From Candidatus Uabimicrobium amorphum (GTDB lineage Bacteria > Planctomycetota > Uabimicrobiia > Uabimicrobiales > Uabimicrobiaceae), in NCBI RefSeq assembly GCF_009002475.1, contig NZ_AP019860.1:2108001-2172000 (forward strand): DNA of 64,000 nt, written 5' to 3'. The notes beneath the pieces were generated by a model, which saw only the letters and a program-made list of their open reading frames with translations, searched no databases and had not been told where the DNA came from. Both the position numbers and the translations under genes were made by a program. Numbering within the stretch: the first letter of the stretch is position 1; every line of letters begins with the position of its first letter. Positions 18,799 to 28,003 of this stretch are shown in pieces.

Positions 18799-21243
18799 CT
18801 ACTTTTTCGTTATTAAAGCCAATAGCTCTTTTGCAGGGCCGTAACCTTTTTCTGCGGATTTCGATAACGCGCGTTTTGCTAAGCGCAAGTCGGCACGGCT
18901 ATTGTTACCTTTGGAAGAACTAAAAAGTAGCAATCCTAAAGAATAGGCCACCGGAGGATTATTCAGATGCCTTTTTTCCAACAGTTGAAAGACATAAAGC
19001 GCTTTAATATCGGTGTAGGAAAATTTTTCAACAGAAGTAAAAGTTTTTAGTCGAAAGGTATCTTTCTTTGTAGAAACGACTACCCCACTGCGTAGTTTTC
19101 CAGAGACTAACGCCAGGACCACTTTCTTCTTAGTTTTTTTCCGATAGCGTAGTTCTTTGTATAGAAGATAAGAAATTTTTTCCAAACCTTTTATGTCATT
19201 CAGTGCTTTTGCAAACTTTTCGTCGAGAGAATCTTCCCCTAAATTCGTTAAGCTTTTTTGGTATTCCGCAATTCTCTCTTTCGCACTATTGTAAGCACCC
19301 TTTGACAAATATTCGTAGTAACCATTTTCTAAAAAACTATCCGCCAATCCAGCAATACGCTTTGCTTCGCGTTCATTCTTACTCTTGAGCTGTCTCATGT
19401 AAACACTATGGTTTCTCTCCAATTGTCGATACACCCCTTCTAAAGTCCGTGGTATGTTGCGATCACGTCCTTTTATTGTGGAGAAAATTTCCGTAACGTC
19501 TTTTTGGTTTTCTTTAGAAAAGAAAGATCCGAATGTTTTCTTAAAATCTCCCATGTCTTTGTAATCTTTGCTTTTCATCATTTGGTTCATACGTACTTGT
19601 AAATCTTTTAGGGTCTTTACTACCGCTATACGCTCATCAGCGATGTGCTTGTTGACTTTTTCTTCAATAGGTAAGCCTTTGTATTTTTCTAAAGGAAATT
19701 CTTTCCATATGCGCCAATTTTCCAGCGGTGTTTTTGGAGAAGTACGTGCAAAATACTGCTTGTAGAGCTCTTTTGTTTCGTCGGCAAATAGTTTTTCTCT
19801 AATTTCGAAAATGCGCTTTTGTGCTCTTTCTCCATAGATCCCACTTGGAAACTGTTTTACAAAGTTATTTAAGAAACTTATCTCCTGTTCCGGGGTAGAA
19901 AAGGGCATGTTTTTGTATTCTTGCCACTGCACTTCTTCGGTGATTTTTGTACGTCCTTCTCCGCCCAACCACTTTACTTGTTCCACGAAATTTTTACTTA
20001 ATTGCCAATTGACAATTAGGCTATCCTCTTCGGTATGGAATTCAATGTTGTTAAGTAAAGCAGCAGAGTCTTTTACCCTTTTCGACTCAAAAGACAGAAT
20101 ATAGTTTTGCAGCTTCTGTTTTTGTTTCTTCAATAAAGTATAAAGTTTGCTCGCTGCCCGCGATTCTTCAAATCCACCATTGAAGTAAATGTAACCAGCG
20201 TCCCCGTTGTGACCAATTTCCAATGAGATTTTGTATAACGAGGTGTATAAACGGTACTCTTCGGGAATATCGTTAAATTGTGGTATCTTGCGAAACTCTT
20301 CTGGTGATACCTTGCCATGCATTTTGAAAATATAGGGAATATCGTTTGTTCCCAATTTCAGGAAGTTCATATTGGCAGTTGTCACACTAGAGTCGGAATA
20401 ACGATCCACGATTCCCTTTACACGCAACTCACTGTCTGTGAGCACCAGCAAATCTTTTTGCAGCAAACAATAGTAACCCGTTCGCTTACTTGGCCCATCG
20501 AATTTAACACTACCGATGCCGTAACTACCATATCTATTCGCGATATTTTCGAACCGAGCAGGATGAAATTGCCCCATCACGAAAACTTCGACATCGGGCT
20601 TTTGTGGGTCACCAGACATGTATACAAATAACTTGCGAACGTTGCTTTCACGAAATGGAAAGTCTTTCGGCAAATTGCGCGTAAACTCCGAAATCATTTT
20701 TTGATCGTCACGAGTCAGTATTTTTTCTAGCGCCTCATAGTTGACAACAAAAGCGCCATTTACGTCATTCGGAGCGAGATCTACTATTTGCGAAACAGTA
20801 ATAGGTGGTGCTTCGTATTCGCGTATAAAAAACCAGTATACCACCGCTAAAACGGCGAGAGCCCCTAACAACATCGGTAATTTACTTTTTTTAGCTGTAC
20901 TCGTAATGATCGGTTCCAGAGAAACGCCTGTGTCGTTGTCCACTTTTCGCATTTGCGCGGGAGGAGAATCTTCAATAGCGGGTTTTAAATTATCTTCTGC
21001 CAAATCGTCAGGGATGGTAATATCCGCATCTAAGTCAACCTCCATATCATCGCCGACATCCAATGTAGGGTCATGATACTCTTCTTCCTGTTGTGAGTTA
21101 TCGTCCATAAAATCATCATCGGAAAACCCCAACTCGATGGAAACAACGTTCCCACAGCTCGGACAATTCACGTTTTTACCAAAACATTCATCGGGAACTT
21201 CAAATGCGTGGCCACAGCCAGAGCAAGTACATTTAATTGCCAT
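18799..21243 (-). CDS. Zinc-ribbon single-pass membrane protein with large extracytoplasmic region
   Basis: The protein has 814 residues. The first 35 form a zinc ribbon with ligands C7, C10, C27 and C30, in the planctomycete-style 'CPSCGNVV' context. An acidic linker and one transmembrane helix ('MLLGALAVLAVVYWFFI', about 125-142) follow. A domain at about 150-400 begins 'ADLAPNDVNGAFVVN-like' and resembles DUF3352-type planctomycete proteins. The C-terminal part is helical, ending in a Sel1/TPR-like unit ('PVAYSLGLLLFSSSKGNNSR'). The N-terminus is expected in the cytoplasm and the bulk outside. Its start overlaps the end of the C25 protease gene by 11 bases, so the two are probably translated together. 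Function unknown. Confidence 0.75.
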   Translation of the reverse strand: MAIKCTCSGCGHAFEVPDECFGKNVNCPSCGNVVSIELGFSDDDFMDDNSQQEEEYHDPTLDVGDDMEVDLDADITIPDDLAEDNLKPAIEDSPPAQMRKVDNDTGVSLEPIITSTAKKSKLPMLLGALAVLAVVYWFFIREYEAPPITVSQIVDLAPNDVNGAFVVNYEALEKILTRDDQKMISEFTRNLPKDFPFRESNVRKLFVYMSGDPQKPDVEVFVMGQFHPARFENIANRYGSYGIGSVKFDGPSKRTGYYCLLQKDLLVLTDSELRVKGIVDRYSDSSVTTANMNFLKLGTNDIPYIFKMHGKVSPEEFRKIPQFNDIPEEYRLYTSLYKISLEIGHNGDAGYIYFNGGFEESRAASKLYTLLKKQKQKLQNYILSFESKRVKDSAALLNNIEFHTEEDSLIVNWQLSKNFVEQVKWLGGEGRTKITEEVQWQEYKNMPFSTPEQEISFLNNFVKQFPSGIYGERAQKRIFEIREKLFADETKELYKQYFARTSPKTPLENWRIWKEFPLEKYKGLPIEEKVNKHIADERIAVVKTLKDLQVRMNQMMKSKDYKDMGDFKKTFGSFFSKENQKDVTEIFSTIKGRDRNIPRTLEGVYRQLERNHSVYMRQLKSKNEREAKRIAGLADSFLENGYYEYLSKGAYNSAKERIAEYQKSLTNLGEDSLDEKFAKALNDIKGLEKISYLLYKELRYRKKTKKKVVLALVSGKLRSGVVVSTKKDTFRLKTFTSVEKFSYTDIKALYVFQLLEKRHLNNPPVAYSLGLLLFSSSKGNNSRADLRLAKRALSKSAEKGYGPAKELLALITKK

Positions 21244-23644
21244 TAGTCTTTCCTTTTGAATACAGATACGTTCCTACCAAACAATCGTTTTGTATTACCA
21301 TACACACTCTTATGTAATACTTTCCTGGTTTTAAATTTTTTATGGGAATTCGTAACTCCCCGTTTTCGTAAAATTTAGACGTTTCAAAAATAGCTTGATC
21401 ATGCACTGCAAGAGAACTAGTTTCAGCGCCCAACAAGTCGAAACTTACAGAAACATGCATCTTTGTACTAACCGGAATATTTACTTTTGATGTTACACCT
21501 AGTACTAAAAACTCATCATACTTTTTTTTCATTTTAATAGAAAGTACATTTTTAGGATATCTTATGCGTGTTGCTGGATCACCTAAAATGCCGTACAAAT
21601 AACAATGTTCTCGACGTATGCGATTTAAATCACGTAGAGGCGTACCAATAGTAAACATCTTTGCTCCACCATCGATTAAAATTTGTAGAAAATCAAAGCG
21701 TGGAGGAAATTTTAACTCGTGATACACGTTGCACATCAATTTCCCTACGGTATCAGACTTTTTAACAAACAGCCCTTTTAGCAACGCTTTTCCCACTAAA
21801 GCATTGGCATATGGATGCGATATACGTGAAGAACCGATAAACAATGAGCAACCAAATGGATGAAACAGCATTTTTTCCCCCAAACATTCGCGGTGATGAT
21901 CAAAATAAGCGGTGTCACACGCAATGGAAACCACAGGAGGAAATGTATTTCCACGATACATTTTTTGCACATCGCGTTTTCGCAACATGGGGTATCTGCG
22001 TTTATTGTGGGAGATATCTGCAAAGCGATCATAATTACCATGACCTACGTATACAAAAAATAATCCTCCCTCGCCAAAACGTCTTAAAACGCCAGGCATA
22101 AACTTTTTTGGCAATTCAAAAAAAGGAGAATTGGGATTGGCATACATCATTTTGAGTTGATACAACGTCGGCATGTAACTGGCCACTAGTTTTTTAAAAA
22201 CAAGTTCGCAAAAACTGTCAATGGCCGCTCCAAAATCCCCTTGACCAGCAACAAAATGTACTTTATGTTGCCACAAACCACCTTGTGTTTCGTACGCGAT
22301 TATTTTAGAAATAATTGTATTTAGTTTTTCGTAGTTTTGCGTTGGTATACGTCCCACAGCAATTTTTCCATCTAAACTATACGGAAAGTCGCTCGCTGTA
22401 ACTCCACCAAAATAAGTGTACACGTAGTTCGTAGGTATTTCTATTTTCCCCACATCACCAACTAAAAGTAAATACTCAATACGTTGTTTTTTTGCGATGC
22501 TCTTAATAAAACGTTTAATTGCTGCGGCATTGGCCATACCATAACCAAATGTATCGTAAATTTCTTGTGGGGTAGCAAATAAAAATCGATGACCTTGTCC
22601 TTTGCGCCATTGAACAAGACGTTGTAATATTCCTTGTAAATTCTTTGGGGCAATGACGATATAGTTTGCCCCCGCGTTCTTATTGCGAAAGATTTTAATT
22701 TTGCGAACCTTCGCCGTTTTGAAATTCGTTTTACGCCAAAAGTAAATACGACGTGGCTCATTGCAATAAAAGGCATTGCGTACCTCTTGATAAACATAGT
22801 CCTCACTTAGAAAACAGTATGTTTCTCTTTCGGCGATGGCTATGTGATATTTTTGTTTTTGCGCTGTGAGCTGTCCACTACCCAAAATTGCTCCGCGATA
22901 GAACACAGTTATATTGTTGAGATATACAGGTAAATATGTTCCCGGTTGCAGTTCAAATCGCAGTTGATTTCCCCCACGTCGCAGCCGTTTTGTTTGTAAC
23001 TTCTTCAGGGAAGAAAGAGCATACAAACCATTTAGTTCACCGTTGATAAATATCTTTGTTGTTCCGACAGCTTCGCACGTATAACTGTGTACTAAATCGA
23101 TAAATACTGTACTAGTTGTGGCAGGAAGAATGTTTTCCAAATAAAAACGAATCTCTAACACACCGCGACGACTAGCTCTTTTCCACATTTTGTAATCAAA
23201 TGCAATGGGAGTTATCCCTGACTTCTCTCCTGGTAAAGAAGCATTGATATTGTTTTGCGTCAACTCTTTTTTGTTTATGCAAGAGGAAATCTTCGGTAGT
23301 TTTGCGTTGCGCAAAAATTTTTTTCGCCAACGCGCCTGCGAAACAACGAATTTTCGCTTTAGTATGTACGCATGTGAGCCACGATAATAATTGTAGAAAA
23401 AAATGGAATCTCCGCGCCGCAATTTTTCTGTTTGTGCGTTTACATGAATAGGTACTTTTTTTCCATTGTACTGTAGTTCGAGATAGTCATGTAGACAACC
23501 TTGCATAAAAGAGGGTAGTTGATCATAGTGAATTACATACGGCCCTTTTTCGTCGACAGTAATTTTGACAGCTTCCTCGGCCACTATCTGAACGCAGAGT
23601 AGTACTAGGATGAACTTAATAAACTTTGCGCATGTTGTAAACAC
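21233..23644 (-). CDS. Secreted peptidase C25 (gingipain-like) family protein
   Basis: The protein has 803 residues. The GTG at 23644 has AAGGAGG seven bases upstream, and the N-terminus is a signal peptide ('FIKFILVLLCVQIVAEEA'). The C25 core runs from about 310 to 690: 'YIVIAPKNLQGILQRLVQWR', 'YLLLVGDVGKI', 'AVGRIPTQNYEKL', the catalytic His in 'YVGHGNYD' (about residue 533) and the catalytic Cys in 'SIACDTAYF' (about 576). A domain of about 250 residues precedes it, and a beta-sandwich-like tail follows. C25 proteins are cysteine proteases exported to the periplasm or surface. No recognisable type IX C-terminal signal is present. Its gene overlaps lptB by 40 bases, so it probably works at the envelope. 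Confidence 0.88.
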   Translation of the reverse strand: MFTTCAKFIKFILVLLCVQIVAEEAVKITVDEKGPYVIHYDQLPSFMQGCLHDYLELQYNGKKVPIHVNAQTEKLRRGDSIFFYNYYRGSHAYILKRKFVVSQARWRKKFLRNAKLPKISSCINKKELTQNNINASLPGEKSGITPIAFDYKMWKRASRRGVLEIRFYLENILPATTSTVFIDLVHSYTCEAVGTTKIFINGELNGLYALSSLKKLQTKRLRRGGNQLRFELQPGTYLPVYLNNITVFYRGAILGSGQLTAQKQKYHIAIAERETYCFLSEDYVYQEVRNAFYCNEPRRIYFWRKTNFKTAKVRKIKIFRNKNAGANYIVIAPKNLQGILQRLVQWRKGQGHRFLFATPQEIYDTFGYGMANAAAIKRFIKSIAKKQRIEYLLLVGDVGKIEIPTNYVYTYFGGVTASDFPYSLDGKIAVGRIPTQNYEKLNTIISKIIAYETQGGLWQHKVHFVAGQGDFGAAIDSFCELVFKKLVASYMPTLYQLKMMYANPNSPFFELPKKFMPGVLRRFGEGGLFFVYVGHGNYDRFADISHNKRRYPMLRKRDVQKMYRGNTFPPVVSIACDTAYFDHHRECLGEKMLFHPFGCSLFIGSSRISHPYANALVGKALLKGLFVKKSDTVGKLMCNVYHELKFPPRFDFLQILIDGGAKMFTIGTPLRDLNRIRREHCYLYGILGDPATRIRYPKNVLSIKMKKKYDEFLVLGVTSKVNIPVSTKMHVSVSFDLLGAETSSLAVHDQAIFETSKFYENGELRIPIKNLKPGKYYIRVCMVIQNDCLVGTYLYSKGKTNGN

Positions 23645-24600
23645 TCTTGTGCCTCCTTGTTTTCAGGAGAAGATTTCAATACTTTTTGAAAGTCAAATAT
23701 CGCCGATGGGTATTCTTCTAAACCTAAAAAACACTTTCCACGTAACATACGAGTGTCACAGTCCAAATTACTTGCAAAAGTTTCGGTGATAACTTCTACC
23801 GCCTTTTCGTACTCCTGCTGCTCAAAATAGACTTTTGCGTGGTGCGCCATCTTTTCTTTGTCGGTTTTGGGGGAATCGCTCGCAACAGAATCCCCAAGAT
23901 ATACTTCTTGTACGGTACGATTTGTGGCAACAACATTGGGAACATCTTCTACCAAAATTTTTCCCTGATGCATCACATATACATAATCACTTACTGCCAA
24001 AGTTTCTTTTGGTTTGTGATCGGTGATCAGAATTCCGATACCTTTTTCCTTCAGCTCTAAAATAATTTTTTGCAGATACTCGACAATAATAGGGTCCACT
24101 GCGGCAAATGGTTCGTCCCACATCATGAAAGAAGGAGATGTGGACAACAACCTTGTTACTTCTAATCGGCGTCTCTCACCTCCCGAAAGCCTCTCCGCAT
24201 ATGTTTTTTCTAAATGTTTTAGATTCATTTCATCAAGGAGTGACTCCAGTAGTTTCTTACGCTCTTTGGCACTCATCTTCAAGTGTTGCAGTACCACCAT
24301 TATATTATCCCGTACTGTGAGACGTCGAAAAATCGTTGCTTCTTGAGGAAGATAACCAATACCAATGCGTGCCCGCATGTACATAGGTAGATTCGAAATA
24401 TCCTTACCATCTAACACGATACGTCCGTAGTCTGGTCTTACTAGACCTGCTACCATGCGAAAAGTTGTCGATTTCCCTGCGCCATTTGCCCCGAGAAGTC
24501 CAATGACTTTCCCAGGCTCTATACGCAAAGAAACTTTATCCACAACACGTCTTTTTTTATATACTTTTACCAACTCCACTGTTTGTAAAAATCGTTCCAT
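23605..24600 (-). CDS. lptB: LPS transport ATPase LptB with C-terminal TPR extension
   Basis: Residues 1-240 follow LptB closely: Walker A 'GANGAGKST', 'IGYLPQEATIFRRLTVRDN', signature 'LSGGERRR', Walker B 'MMWDEPFAAVDP', and H-loop 'ITDHKPKETL'. LptB energises LptFGC, which lifts lipopolysaccharide from the inner membrane, so an LPS-bearing outer membrane is implied. Residues 245-331 are extra: a TPR pair ('AKVYFEQQEYEKAVEVI', 'GLEEYPSAIFDFQKVLK') not found in ordinary LptB of about 240 residues. The ATG at 24600 with AGGTGA upstream is preferred; the GTG at 24609 would give a GTGA overlap with the previous stop. No lptA or lptC is adjacent. Confidence 0.9.
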   Translation of the reverse strand: MERFLQTVELVKVYKKRRVVDKVSLRIEPGKVIGLLGANGAGKSTTFRMVAGLVRPDYGRIVLDGKDISNLPMYMRARIGIGYLPQEATIFRRLTVRDNIMVVLQHLKMSAKERKKLLESLLDEMNLKHLEKTYAERLSGGERRRLEVTRLLSTSPSFMMWDEPFAAVDPIIVEYLQKIILELKEKGIGILITDHKPKETLAVSDYVYVMHQGKILVEDVPNVVATNRTVQEVYLGDSVASDSPKTDKEKMAHHAKVYFEQQEYEKAVEVITETFASNLDCDTRMLRGKCFLGLEEYPSAIFDFQKVLKSSPENKEAQECLQHAQSLLSSS

Positions 24601-24605
24601 AATTC

Positions 24606-25136
24606 TCACCTAGTTCTGTTGCCATAGCGATACAGTACACTCCACACAAAATGTTTTGTTTCTAAAGAGGCGTGGGTTTCCAGTATCTCCCAAGTTGTAA
24701 GATGCGGTGTTTTCTCCAGCCAACTTTGGACGCGATTAGGACCACAGTTGTAAGCTGCCAGTGCCAGGACAGCACAGCCATCAAAGGTATTTAATAAATT
24801 ATGCAGATAATAGCAACCGAGAAAAATATTGTGTTGTGGTTGTAGCAGCATTGCCACAGAAAAAGGCCGTTGTAGTTTTTTGCATAACCTTTTTGCTGTT
24901 GCCGGTGTTATTTGCATCACTCCTCGCGCGCCTTTTGTAGAAACAGCCTTGACATCACCACCTGATTCTGTCATAATCGTCGCCGCAACTAAATTTTCGT
25001 CTATAGAAAATTCACAAGCATACTTATTTATCCACATCTTATAACTACTTATATTGGGCTGTGGGGAAAACCAACTACCAATTATTATAGTTGTACAAAA
25101 TAACGCACAAAATATTTTTATATTTGAAGAAATCAT
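24606..25136 (-). CDS. Lytic transglycosylase, SLT family
   Basis: The protein has 176 residues from the ATG at 25136 (GAGA seven bases upstream); a TTG two codons earlier is possible. A membrane/signal helix spans residues 6-24. The Slt fold follows: catalytic Glu in 'IMTESGGD' (Glu57), 'STKGARGVMQITPATAKRL', 'NIFLGCYYLHNLL' and 'LALAAYNCGPNRV'. It cleaves the peptidoglycan glycan strand, leaving 1,6-anhydromuramic ends, in the periplasm. It is the first gene of a four-gene overlapping operon with lptB, the C25 protease and the zinc-ribbon protein, an envelope theme. Confidence 0.92.
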   Translation of the reverse strand: MISSNIKIFCALFCTTIIIGSWFSPQPNISSYKMWINKYACEFSIDENLVAATIMTESGGDVKAVSTKGARGVMQITPATAKRLCKKLQRPFSVAMLLQPQHNIFLGCYYLHNLLNTFDGCAVLALAAYNCGPNRVQSWLEKTPHLTTWEILETHASLETKHFVWSVLYRYGNRTR

Positions 25137-25217
25137 ATGCAAATCTCAATTTTTAAGATTATAATTTCGATGAAATTAGTATAGCAAAATAATCTTAAAT
25201 TGGGTAACAAATATAAC

Positions 25218-25757
25218 ATGAGTAAAAAAAAATTTCCCCAACCATCGTTAACAGTGGACCTTGTTCTATTTAGGTGGTATCGCTCTAAAGTAGAAATTCT
25301 CCTGATCAAAAGAAAACAGGCTCCGTTCAAGGATTGTTGGGCATTGCCAGGTGGTTTTGTGGCGAAAGGCGAAACAGCTGAAGAAGCAGCTTATCGCGAA
25401 TTGCAGGAAGAGACAAGCTTAGTTGCCTCCTCACTAGTGCCATTGACATTATTTGATGAGCCAGGTCGCGATCCTAGAGGATGGACCATTTCTATGGCAT
25501 ACTGGAGTATAGTTAAATCAAAAAACAATGTAAAAGCAGGAACAGATGCCAAAGAGGCACAGTGGTTCTCAATCAAAAAACTTCCAGCATTGAGTTTTGA
25601 TCATGGAAAAATTATTGATTATACGCTAAACACAATTAAACAATATGCTACACCAGCACTCACACTGTTAAACGGCGTAGAGGACCTATCAACATCAAAA
25701 CTAAAGTTGATATTACGTTATATGCAAGAAAGGGCGAACAATGAAAGTAAAAACTAG
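25218..25757 (+). CDS. Nudix hydrolase
   Basis: The protein has 179 residues from the ATG at 25218 (an in-frame TTG at 25200 gives six more). The Nudix box is clear: 'GGFVAKGETAEEAAYRELQEE'-type spacing with the REL-x-EE core, although the usual Gly after EEx is Ser. Upstream 'FPQPSLTVDLVLF' and 'LLIKRKQAPFKDCWALPGGF' and downstream 'DEPGRDPRGWTISMAYW' fit the ADP-ribose/NAD-linked subfamily. It hydrolyses a nucleoside diphosphate linked to another group; the exact substrate is not readable. Its last 17 bases overlap the start of rpmH, so the ribosomal gene is likely co-transcribed with it. Confidence 0.9.
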   Translation: MSKKKFPQPSLTVDLVLFRWYRSKVEILLIKRKQAPFKDCWALPGGFVAKGETAEEAAYRELQEETSLVASSLVPLTLFDEPGRDPRGWTISMAYWSIVKSKNNVKAGTDAKEAQWFSIKKLPALSFDHGKIIDYTLNTIKQYATPALTLLNGVEDLSTSKLKLILRYMQERANNESKN

Positions 25758-25872
25758 AAAATCAAGCCTCAAATACCGCAAAAAAACCGGTTTTTTGACA
25801 CGCATGAAAACAAGAGGTGGGCGTGCCATTATCAGTAATCAAAGAAAACGTCGCGCAAACAAAAAAAATTAG
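25741..25872 (+). CDS. rpmH: 50S ribosomal protein bL34
   Basis: This 43-residue, very basic protein begins MKVKTRKSSLKYRKK. The core 'GFLTRMKTRGGRAIISNQR' matches the bL34 signature (GFxxRMxTxxGRxVLxxRRxKGR), and the length is normal. It sits in the large ribosomal subunit near 23S rRNA domain I. AAAGGG about nine bases upstream serves as ribosome-binding site inside the Nudix gene. The start overlaps the Nudix gene by 17 bases. The usual partner rnpA (RNase P protein) does not follow; a strong hairpin does, and then the unrelated moxR operon. Confidence 0.93.
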   Translation: MKVKTRKSSLKYRKKTGFLTRMKTRGGRAIISNQRKRRANKKN

Positions 25873-25915
25873 ACTCTGGTAGAGTGTTGGCCAAGTGTCT
25901 TTAGAATTTATTAGA

Positions 25916-25947
25916 AATTCGGTACGTCTAAACAGGCGTACCGAATT
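25916..25947 (+). terminator. Terminator after rpmH
   Basis: A perfect 11-base stem (AATTCGGTACG at 25916-25926 with its complement at 25937-25947) and a ten-base loop are followed by CTTATATACCTT. They lie 43 bases after the rpmH stop and before the separate moxR operon. Confidence 0.7.
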
Positions 25948-26000
25948 CTTATATACCTTAGGTAAAGTTTCTCGTTAACCAATAATCGCTTAGAGGAATA

Positions 26001-26921
26001 ATGGAAAATTTACAAAAACTCATCCAAAACATCGAGCAAGTGATTGTAGGAAAAACTCAATCTATCAAACTATCTATAGCTTGTTTACTTGCCGGCGGCC
26101 ACTTGCTGATAGAAGATATTCCAGGTACAGGTAAAACAACTTTGGCTTTGGCAATTGCCAAATCAATCGAAGCTAATTTTTCGCGTATCCAGTTTACACC
26201 TGATCTCATGCCCGCAGATATTACTGGCGTTTCCCTCTTCAACAAAGAAAACAATGACTTTGAATTTCGCAAAGGTCCTATATTTCACAATATCATTCTT
26301 GCAGATGAAATCAACCGCGGTACTCCCAAAGTACAAAGTAGTCTTCTTGAAGCAATGAACGAAGCCCAAGTCACTGTTGATGGCAAAACATACGAATTAC
26401 CTCAACCATTTTTTGTGATTGCCACACAAAATCCCATTTCCTTTGCTGGAACTTTTCCACTTCTTACCGCGCAACTCGACCGCTTTTTATTAAAAATCTC
26501 GTTGGGGTACCTTGATAGCTCACAAGAGATGTCCATGATGAAAAGCCAATCACAGCAACATCCGATCAAAAATCTCCAATCCGTACTCCACATAGAGGAT
26601 ATTCTAGAGTTACGTGAACAGGTGAAAAAAGTTGTTGTCGACGACAACATATACAAATACATCATTGCCCTAGCAAACGCAACGCGCAACACAAAAGAAG
26701 TCGCTTTTGGTGTAAGTCACCGCGGTAGTCTTTCTTTGTTTAGAATATGTCGCGCTTATGCACTTGTATCTGGTAGAGATTATGTACTCCCCGATGATAT
26801 AAAAGAGCTATTTTTACCAACGCTTCTACATCGTGTCGTACAATCCACGGATCATCACAACAATGAATTTGTGGAGAAATTTTTACTGCGCGTTTTAGAA
26901 CAGACACCTGTACCGCTATGA
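26001..26921 (+). CDS. MoxR-family AAA+ ATPase
   Basis: The protein has 306 residues. The ATG follows GAGGAATA. It has Walker A 'DIPGTGKTTL' (about 39-48), Walker B 'IILADEINRGTPKVQSSLLEAM', sensor 1 'FVIATQNP' and 'GTFPLLTAQLDRFLLKI', all diagnostic of the MoxR/MRP subfamily. These ATPases act as chaperones that insert metals or assemble complexes, usually together with DUF58 and VWA proteins. Here the DUF58 gene starts in an ATGA overlap, and a transglutaminase-like membrane protein follows. That is the standard MoxR-DUF58-TgpA cluster, pointing to an envelope-linked maturation function. Confidence 0.95.
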   Translation: MENLQKLIQNIEQVIVGKTQSIKLSIACLLAGGHLLIEDIPGTGKTTLALAIAKSIEANFSRIQFTPDLMPADITGVSLFNKENNDFEFRKGPIFHNIILADEINRGTPKVQSSLLEAMNEAQVTVDGKTYELPQPFFVIATQNPISFAGTFPLLTAQLDRFLLKISLGYLDSSQEMSMMKSQSQQHPIKNLQSVLHIEDILELREQVKKVVVDDNIYKYIIALANATRNTKEVAFGVSHRGSLSLFRICRAYALVSGRDYVLPDDIKELFLPTLLHRVVQSTDHHNNEFVEKFLLRVLEQTPVPL

Positions 26922-28003
26922 CACTCACAAAAACAGGAAAAATCCTCATAGCTGTCATACTTGCTTTGCTATTCGCTGGTTTAAACACACGTTCCAACTT
27001 GATGCACTTATTTAACACATTTCTCATCTGTATCTGGTTGTTTTCACCTATGTTAGCTCAGCGAAATCTCAGCGGGGTAAAAATAAAAATACAGCACCCC
27101 CACGAGACGTTTGCCAAAGAACACATATCGATTCAAGTTTTGTTTCACAACACAACTGACGAACACAAGTATGCCATTAGCTTAAAAGACGCGACTTGTC
27201 AACAAAACATATTTGTTTACAACTTACCTCCACAGTCGCGCGTCCTGTCGACATATACGACAACTTATCCGCGACGCGGTGTTGTTCGCTGGAAAAAGTT
27301 GCCCTTGGAAACCATTTACCCCTTTGGCCTATTTCAAAATAAAATATCACTTTCGACAGATAACAAGTTGTATGTATTACCTGCCATACTTCGCTTAGAA
27401 AACTTTTATATCGAATATTTTGCACGACACGATCGCAACAAACAATTGCAAATGACAAACAATAAAACATCACGCGATTCATTTTCGCGTTTACGCGACT
27501 ATGTACAAGGAGACAATCCGCGTTATATCGATTGGAAAGCCTCGGCAAAAAAAGACGACCTCATTGTTCGCCAATACGTAGACCTTAACCCAATAGAATG
27601 TAGTATCGCTATTCACTTTGACATGCAGAGTCAATACACCACGCAACAAAATGAAAATTTCGAAAACATCATCGTTCTTGCGGCCTCACTTACGTCAGAA
27701 ATCCAACAACAAGGACGCTTGAATGATTTTATTGTTGGCGACAAAAAAGTAAAATCGACAAAACTAAAACCGGTGTTGCGTTTTCTAACAGAGCTCAAGA
27801 TACAAGATCTTCCCTTTACCTTAACCAAGCAACATAAAAACTTAATTGTACTAACGAATAGAGTGACAAAGCCACTGAAAGAATTTTTGCAAAACTCCCC
27901 GCAAACAACGCTTATACTGACACAGAAAAGTGAAAGATATGTAAACCATCAATATGTGTTTTTTGTACGAGAAAACTCAATTAGGTTGGAAAAACTATGT
28001 TAA
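26918..28003 (+). CDS. DUF58 domain protein, membrane-anchored
   Basis: The protein has 361 residues. Two hydrophobic segments near the N-terminus (about 9-40: 'ILIAVILALLFAGL', 'FLICIWLFSPML') are followed by a beta-rich region and the DUF58 hallmark 'LRDYVQGDNPRYIDWKASAK' near residue 190. The C-terminal part resembles a degenerate vWA fold. It is coupled to moxR by a four-base overlap and to the next gene by seven bases. DUF58 proteins are regular partners of MoxR ATPases. The biochemical role of the family is not established. Confidence 0.92.
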   Translation: MTLTKTGKILIAVILALLFAGLNTRSNLMHLFNTFLICIWLFSPMLAQRNLSGVKIKIQHPHETFAKEHISIQVLFHNTTDEHKYAISLKDATCQQNIFVYNLPPQSRVLSTYTTTYPRRGVVRWKKLPLETIYPFGLFQNKISLSTDNKLYVLPAILRLENFYIEYFARHDRNKQLQMTNNKTSRDSFSRLRDYVQGDNPRYIDWKASAKKDDLIVRQYVDLNPIECSIAIHFDMQSQYTTQQNENFENIIVLAASLTSEIQQQGRLNDFIVGDKKVKSTKLKPVLRFLTELKIQDLPFTLTKQHKNLIVLTNRVTKPLKEFLQNSPQTTLILTQKSERYVNHQYVFFVRENSIRLEKLC

